From: Cryptomeria japonica
Taxonomy: Eukaryota; Streptophyta; Pinopsida; Cupressales; Cupressaceae
Reading direction: 5' to 3'
Assembly (NCBI RefSeq): GCF_030272615.1
Contig: NC_081413.1
Span: 719,595,867-719,655,866 of the forward strand
DNA length: 60,000 bases
The translations under genes and the position numbers were made by a program. Of the stretch, positions 54,801 to 60,000 are shown piece by piece. The notes below the pieces were generated by a model that was given only the letters and a program-made list of their open reading frames with translations, searched no databases and had not been told where the DNA came from. Numbering within the stretch: the stretch's first letter is position 1; the number at the start of each line of letters is the position of its first letter.

Positions 54801-55560
54801 AGAGTTAAGAAATCATTTAAGCCTACTCAGAACAAGTTTAGATTCAAGAAAAATAAATTATGCTACATAGCGGATGAGGAAGGTATTACTGATTCAAATG
54901 ATGAACCGATAAAAAACTCTACTAGTGGATCCGACAATGGGAAAGAATGGGTATTCTTGGCTATCAAGGAAGATGATCTGACACTGGAAGATAGTGTACC
55001 TGAGGAGAAGGCACTTGCCACTAAAATTGAGGATAATGATGAATGGGTAATTGATAATGGTTGTTCACATCATATGACTGAAGATAAAAGAAGGTTTCTG
55101 TCTTTGTAAGAAATTGATGGTGGATTAGTTAGATTTGGAGATGACAAGGAATGTATGATTAAGGGAAAAGGAACTATATCATTGGATGGTAAGAACAATA
55201 CTGACAATGTTTATTATGTTGAAGGTTTGAAGCATAATCTTTTGAGTATAGGTCAATTGTTAGATAAGGGATTTCAATTATAGTTCAAGGATGAAAAATG
55301 CAAAATCATTAACAAATCTGGCTTGGAGATTGCAACTATTACACAGACAAAAGGTAACATATTTCATTTGAACTCCGGTGAGAAGACATATTTGATTACA
55401 CAGACTGATAAAAGTTGGTTATGGCATAAAAAGTTGTGTCATGTAAATTTTGATTGCATTGTGAAGATTAGTTCAACTAAGGTTGTTATAGATATACCTA
55501 AGATTATGAAGCCCTTTAATTCGGTATGTAAAGAATGTCAAATGGGTCAATAGGTCAGAA
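54801..55560 (+). pseudogene. Cop-3 protease and pre-integrase region
   Basis: WVIDNGCSHHMTEDKRRF marks the protease. The usual DSG triad reads DNG, so the catalytic motif is damaged by one codon (AGT to AAT). Then VRFGDD, VEGLKHNLLSIGQL, and the pre-integrase region with SWLWHKKLCHVNFDCI and VCKECQMGQ. Stops at about 55107, 55280 and 55551. Confidence 0.88.
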
Positions 55561-55940
55561 CCTCTTTTAGGAGTATACAAGATAATTCAAATGATGTTCT
55601 TGATCTTATTCACACTAATTTTTGTGGTCTTGCTAGAGTTAAAAGTTTTCATGGTGATAGATATTTCATGGTAATCATTGATGATTATTCTAGAGTGATG
55701 TGGGTTACTTATTTGAGAGAAAAATCTGAAGCATTTGAAAAGTTTAAAATCTTTAAGGCTAAAGTGGAAATTGAGACAAGATTGAAGATTAAATGTTTGA
55801 GATCAGATCATGGTGGAGAATTCACATCCGGTGAGTTTAATAACTTTTGTGACAAGCATGGTATTAGAAGACAATTTTCTGCTCCTCGGACACCTCATCA
55901 GAATGGAGTTGTGGAAAGGAAAAACAAAACGGGATTTTTA
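55561..55940 (+). pseudogene. Cop-3 integrase, truncated
   Basis: LIHTNFCGL (Asn where the first catalytic Asp is expected), MVIIDDYSRVMWVTYLREK, LRSDHGGEFTSGEF with the second Asp, and APRTPHQNGVVERKNK with the catalytic Glu. After NKT the sequence changes to the antisense of a Copia RNase H. Residues beyond about 55940 in the plus frame are not integrase. Confidence 0.9.
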
Positions 55941-56799
55941 GAGATGTTTGTTGCACTTGTATTATCACACAAAATCTTTATAGGTTATGAGTTTTTCATC
56001 TTAAAACCTTCCAAAATGTGCCTCATCCAAATAGCTTGTGTGCAATTCATGTAAGCTTCTACATACTCAGCTTCAAGAGTAGATTGTGAAGTACAACTCT
56101 TCTTTTTACTACTCCATGAAACTAACCTTCCTCCTAGAAAGAGTGCTCCACCAGTAGTACTCTTCTAGTCATCAATATTTCCTTCCCAATCAGCATCTGT
56201 GTATGCCTTCAAATCAAAATTTCCACCATATGGATACCATAACCCATAGTCAATAGTACCTTTCAGATATCTAAGAATTATCTTGGTTTCCATCAGATGT
56301 GCTTCCTTTGGATTCTTCTAAAATCTAGCAACTATACCAACCGCATGGGCAATATCTGGTCGACTGTGAACAACATAGTGTAATTTGCCAATCATTGACT
56401 TGTATTCCTTTTCATCTACAGACTTAGATGCATCTTTCTTGGACAACTCACAACATGTAACCATTGGGGTTCCAATTGGTTTACAATCACTCATACCAAA
56501 AGTGTTCAAAACATCTTTCACATACTTAGATTGAGTAATGAAAATACCATTCTTCATTTGTTGTATCTGCAAGCCTATGAATTTTTTTATTTCCTCAACT
56601 AATGACATCTCAAACTCATTCTTCATTTCATCTACAAAACTATTTCTCATGTCATCATTACCTCCAAATATAATGTCATCAACAAATACTTCACTAACTA
56701 GTATTTCATCTCCTTCAGACTTGAGATAAATGTTGTCGTCATCACTGGTTCTAGCAAAGCCTATCTCATCAAATGTGTATGAAGACGTTCATACCATGC
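55941..56799 (-). pseudogene. Cop-4 RT C-terminus and RNase H
   Basis: Frame 56650-56318 (MRNSFVDEMKNEFEMSLVEE; MSDCKPIGTPMVTCCELSKK; LHYVVHSRPDIAHAVGIVAR), preceded by the FVDDIIFGG-type box near 56670. RNase H follows with YTDADWEG, LVSWSSKKK, TLEAEYVEAYM and ILCDNTSATNI. Stops are present at about 56320 and 56168. Confidence 0.88.
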
Positions 56800-57307
56800 T
56801 CTGGGTGCATGCTTTAATCCATACAAAGCTTTATGCAATCTTCATACAATATCCTCATTATCTGTCAATGCATAACCATCAGGCTGCTCTATATAAATAT
56901 CGTCTTCCAATATCCCATTCAAAAATGCAGATTTAACTTGTTTCTGAACACCCATTTAGTACCTATAACATTCTTGTTTACCGGTCGGGGTACCAGGGTC
57001 CAAGTGTTGTTCTTCTCAATTTGATCCAATGATCATCACCAAATGCCTCCTTAGCACTTCTAGGTTCAAAGGTGGAGATCATGCAAGAGTTCTCTCTTAT
57101 TCTCCTTCTAGTTAGTACTCCAGTATCCTTATCTCCAATAATTTGTTCAGGACTATGATTCAGTCTCACATACCTGGGAATAACATGATCATTCTCTTCA
57201 GGTTCAGTTTCTTCATTATCATCTTCTTCTGAATTTATTTGTTTTGGTTGAACAAGTACATCAGGATTTGCTTTGCCGGTTTCTGATTTAATAGTTTCAG
57301 GTTCCAA
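56800..57307 (-). pseudogene. Cop-4 linker and N-terminal RT with motif A deleted
   Basis: The acidic linker ([20 protein letters not shown]) leads to NNTWTLVP-type residues and [10 protein letters not shown]. It then jumps to SAFLNGILED-type residues and IEQPDG. About 175 bp present in Cop-2 (37310-37485) are missing. The junction at 56931-56937 is the 7-mer GTTAAAT in minus sense, and Cop-2 has GTTAAAT and GTTAAGT at the two edges. Confidence 0.85.
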
Positions 57308-57830
57308 AAGAAAAATGCAAGGATCTTCATCCTTTTTGTCTGAACTAGTTTCTTCTGAGAGTTCAGAACATTCATCTACATGAACATCAACACTCTAAAC
57401 AATTATCCGTGTCCGGTTGTCGAAGCATTTATAGGCCTTACTCTTGGTGGAATAGCGAAGAAATATTCCTTCATCACTCTTAACTTCAAACTTGCTTATG
57501 TAATCACCTCTTTTAATTAAACATTTTCTTCCAAATATCTTAAAATTGCTAACATCAGGTGATCTCCCATACCAGTATTCATAAGGGGTCTTGTCCTTAC
57601 CTCTTTTCACCAGAACTCGGTTCATTGTGTAGACAGTTGTACTTATAGCTTCTTTCCAAAATGTTTTCGCGACACCTCCTTGTATCAAAATTGTCCTAGC
57701 AGCTTCAACCACTAATCGATTGTTTCTATCTGCTATACCATTCTGTCATGGTGTCCTTGGTGCAGAAAGTTGCCGCTTGATACCCTTCTCATCACAATAT
57801 TTGTCTAAGAACAAATATTTTGCTTGATTT
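57308..57830 (-). pseudogene. Cop-4 integrase C-terminal part
   Basis: Frame 57712-57395 (MVEAARTILIQGGVAKTFWK; YWYGRSPDVSNFKIFGRKCL) with the upstream core end out to 57830. It starts in the same integrase region where Cop-3 ends, so the two halves overlap slightly in domain content. Confidence 0.88.
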
Positions 57831-60000
57831 AGATTTAGTGGCTTGGCATTGGCAATTCCTATCATTCAATACTCTTCCCATTAAGTTGTTCTTCTACTTT
57901 TTTCCCCATACAATGTAATTGTTTCCAAAGAAAAGGGCAAGATTAAGTATTATCATTAACTGTATTTGTTGTCAAGCCATTTTCATTACAAGGAAAATCA
58001 GAGACACCCAATGTTGTCTGCAATCAATGGTTCAAATAGAGATTTTCATGAAATTTATTTAAGTGAAGTCTTATTAACTACTTCAAAATATTACTCTTTT
58101 GTCCAAATTCTCTAAAATTGAAGGTGTATTTCTTGTAAGAGTGGGTGGTATCTTTATGCTTTCAAAAGATCTTTGCTCATAATATGTATGTAAAGATCAT
58201 CCTTCTTGTTCTCCAATATCTCGATTGATCCTTAAAATATTTAGTTACTAAAGATAATTATATCTCTCATATTTTTCTACCTTTACAATATACTTAAGAC
58301 TTTCATTGGCAACCTTCCTCAATGCCAACAAATTTAACATCATCGAGATGTGATTAGTCATTGTTTCTTTCAATCCTTTGTCTATATTTTATCTCATTGA
58401 TATTTTGTCTCTTATCCTCCAAATTTTTTTATTTTAATTCTTCATACACTTAATAAATCTTTCACTTATCTATTTTAAATCTATGTTGCATTGTTTAGCC
58501 ATAACAAAGAGGAAACTAAGTTTAGAGGAAATATAAAACATAAAACCTCATCTCACCTTTTTATTTTACCAATATTTTGGTTGATTCACAACAAGGAAGA
58601 GACATATATGAAACTCAAGACAAGATTTTGGTAACTCATTTTAAAATTTGTTTAGAGGTGCTAGAAGAACATCTTGTGTCCTACAATCACTTTAGATTTT
58701 GTCAATTACGCACAATGTCATCAAACCATTCCACTGTAGAAAATTTGTACTCATAAATCACAATCGATTTCACTGTTAACTTTCTTGAGTTTTGTTTTTC
58801 CCTTTTCGATTTTGATGGGTCCCAAGACTTTTAGAAACACCAAGATTATTTAGTATTTTGTGCATTAGAAGTTTAGATGCTTCCATCTTGGGGATCGAGC
58901 AATTGTGAAGCCTTTTGGATTTTGGGTCCATTAGAAATTTTGGGATATTTACAATTTTGAGGGCATGGATATCTCAAAGATTTGAAGAATTTAGGGACTT
59001 TTATTCCACTCAGGATATGGATCTCACATACTTCCACCTATGTGGGGATTTTAATATCCCTAAAACATTAGTTCCCCCAAGTCCTAGTGTTCTAACTTTC
59101 ATTTTGCTTGCGATCCTTGATATTTAGGGACAGTCAAGGACATTTGGACTCTCTTTTTCTTTTTCTTATTTTAAGTCCTTATGAGGCTTAGGGTCCCAAT
59201 AGACCCTTTTATTTCCTTTTTAATTTTAATTTTTTTATAAATTTTGTTTTTAATTTTTTTTGGATTTTTTTTTTTTTTAAATATTTAATATGTTTATACT
59301 TTTTAGAATTTTTAAGTCTATGACTTACAAATTTTTCAAAAATGACAAATAGATATAAAAAAATGTAAATTGACAAAAATGACAAATAAAGGAAAAAATG
59401 ATAAAAGTCAATAAAGAAGGCTAGTTAGCACCATCATGAAGATTAGTAGCTAAGGGTGGTGTAACAAGCTTTGAAGATAATGAATGAATTAAATTTTTTT
59501 AAAGTAGCACATTTAAAATACTTTAAATGAACAACAAAAATGAATCTAGAAGAAATCAACCTCTTGAAAACCTTTGTGCAAGTAAATATCTTCGAAATAC
59601 TTGCACACACAAAAGAGGGGGAAAATGTTTGGGGGTTGTTTCCAGACTTGCCTTAGTTAAGTCCCTACTTCGGTGTTTCCACCTCAATAGTAGCCATGAT
59701 TAATTGATAGATAAATTGATGGATAGATAAAATGATAAATGATTTGATTGATAAGGAATATGATAAATCCCAAGATGCTCAAAGATACAAAATAAATAGA
59801 AGGATATTACCAAATAGGCTTGAGAAAGCTAAGAGAGCTATAAAGGCCACTATGAAAGTGTTGTGGAAAGTTGTAAGGGGCGATGCAAGCTTGAGAGTGC
59901 AAGAGAGCCAAGTGAATGAGAGAGTTTCCCAAGACAGATTATGTGTTATTGAAAGATAGATTTTAAAGTGAGAAGAGGAGAGAAAGATAGGCTTGATGAG
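57831..60000 (+). repeat. Direct repeat D2, continuing past the window
   Basis: From about 57855 (CAATTCCTATCATTC) it follows D1 49720-51800. It includes the polypurine tract AAAAGAGGGGGAAAA (59611-59625) and the TGTTTGG start of the candidate LTR at 59626. D2 has an additional ~60 bp at 59150-59215 that D1 lacks. The 75-codon frame recurs at 59732-59959. Confidence 0.8.

Larger units (their letters stand above)
52639..55940 (+). mobile_element. Cop-3: 5' half of a Copia element
   Basis: LTR, primer site, gag, protease and most of integrase on the plus strand. The element stops within the integrase core, where it meets the inverted Cop-4 fragment. RT, RNase H and 3' LTR are absent. It is related to Cop-2 at protein level (GLKHNLLSIGQL against GLKHNLQSVAQL), but its gag and LTR differ. 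Confidence 0.9.
55935..57830 (-). mobile_element. Cop-4: inverted 3' half of a Cop-2-type Copia element
   Basis: Minus strand from 57830: integrase core end (KYCDEKGIKRQ, SAPRTP, a stop, QNGIADRN), integrase C-terminus, acidic linker, RT and RNase H, stopping within LCDNTSATNISKNP at about 55940. The protein is much closer to Cop-2 than to Cop-3. It has no LTR at either end. Confidence 0.9.

Overview
The window is an intergenic stretch of a large, AT-rich, repeat-laden plant nuclear genome. The evidence is plant Copia polyproteins, initiator-Met-tRNA primer sites (TGGTATCAGAGC) and Gypsy elements of the Tat type (RNase H followed by a second RNase H, DGG-type protease). A gymnosperm or other giant-genome seed plant is plausible but not proven. 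I see no convincing host gene, tRNA, rRNA or CRISPR array. Nearly every base that can be assigned is a decayed LTR retrotransposon, and most of the story is nesting.

Left half (1-23.4 kb). The outermost element is a plus-strand Tat element, Tat-A. Its pol resumes at 19439 and continues as an integrase at about 21168-22461; its polypurine tract and 3' LTR lie at 40956-42114. A minus-strand Tat element, Tat-B (1805-8566 plus 19294-19438), sits in Tat-A pol. A second minus-strand Tat element, Tat-C (8567-19288, both LTRs, 5-bp target duplication GAACT), sits in the 5' LTR of Tat-B. A plus-strand Copia element (Cop-1, 3' end at 1804) interrupts the Tat-B protease. Tat-C keeps gag, protease, an acidic spacer ORF, RT and both RNases H but has lost its integrase core. 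The leaders of Tat-B and Tat-C each carry two clusters of degenerate repeats with a 21-22 bp period, built from unrelated motifs. This is the most unusual signal in the window.

Middle (23.4-42.1 kb). The 3' region of Tat-A holds a duplicated segment of about 4 kb (copy A 23411-27447, copy B 29694-33737). A partial third copy starts at 27448, and 1.75 kb of unique sequence with two unrecognised ORFs lies between. A full-length Copia element, Cop-2 (33081-40470, target duplication CTTGA, 1.44-kb LTRs, many stops), follows copy B. Copy A ends inside a partial duplicate of the Cop-2 LTR.

Right half (42.1-60 kb). A minus-strand Copia-like LTR (Y) contains a 1.6-kb solo LTR with target duplication CATGG. 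Next come AT-rich anonymous DNA and an orphan Copia LTR. A 2.1-kb direct repeat (D1, D2) brackets three things: a miniature TRIM-like element (52370-52638), the 5' half of a Copia element (Cop-3), and an inverted 3' half of a Cop-2-type element fused head-to-head to it at about 55940. None of the coding regions looks intact. They carry stops, frameshifts and lost catalytic residues, many consistent with C-to-T decay of methylated DNA.
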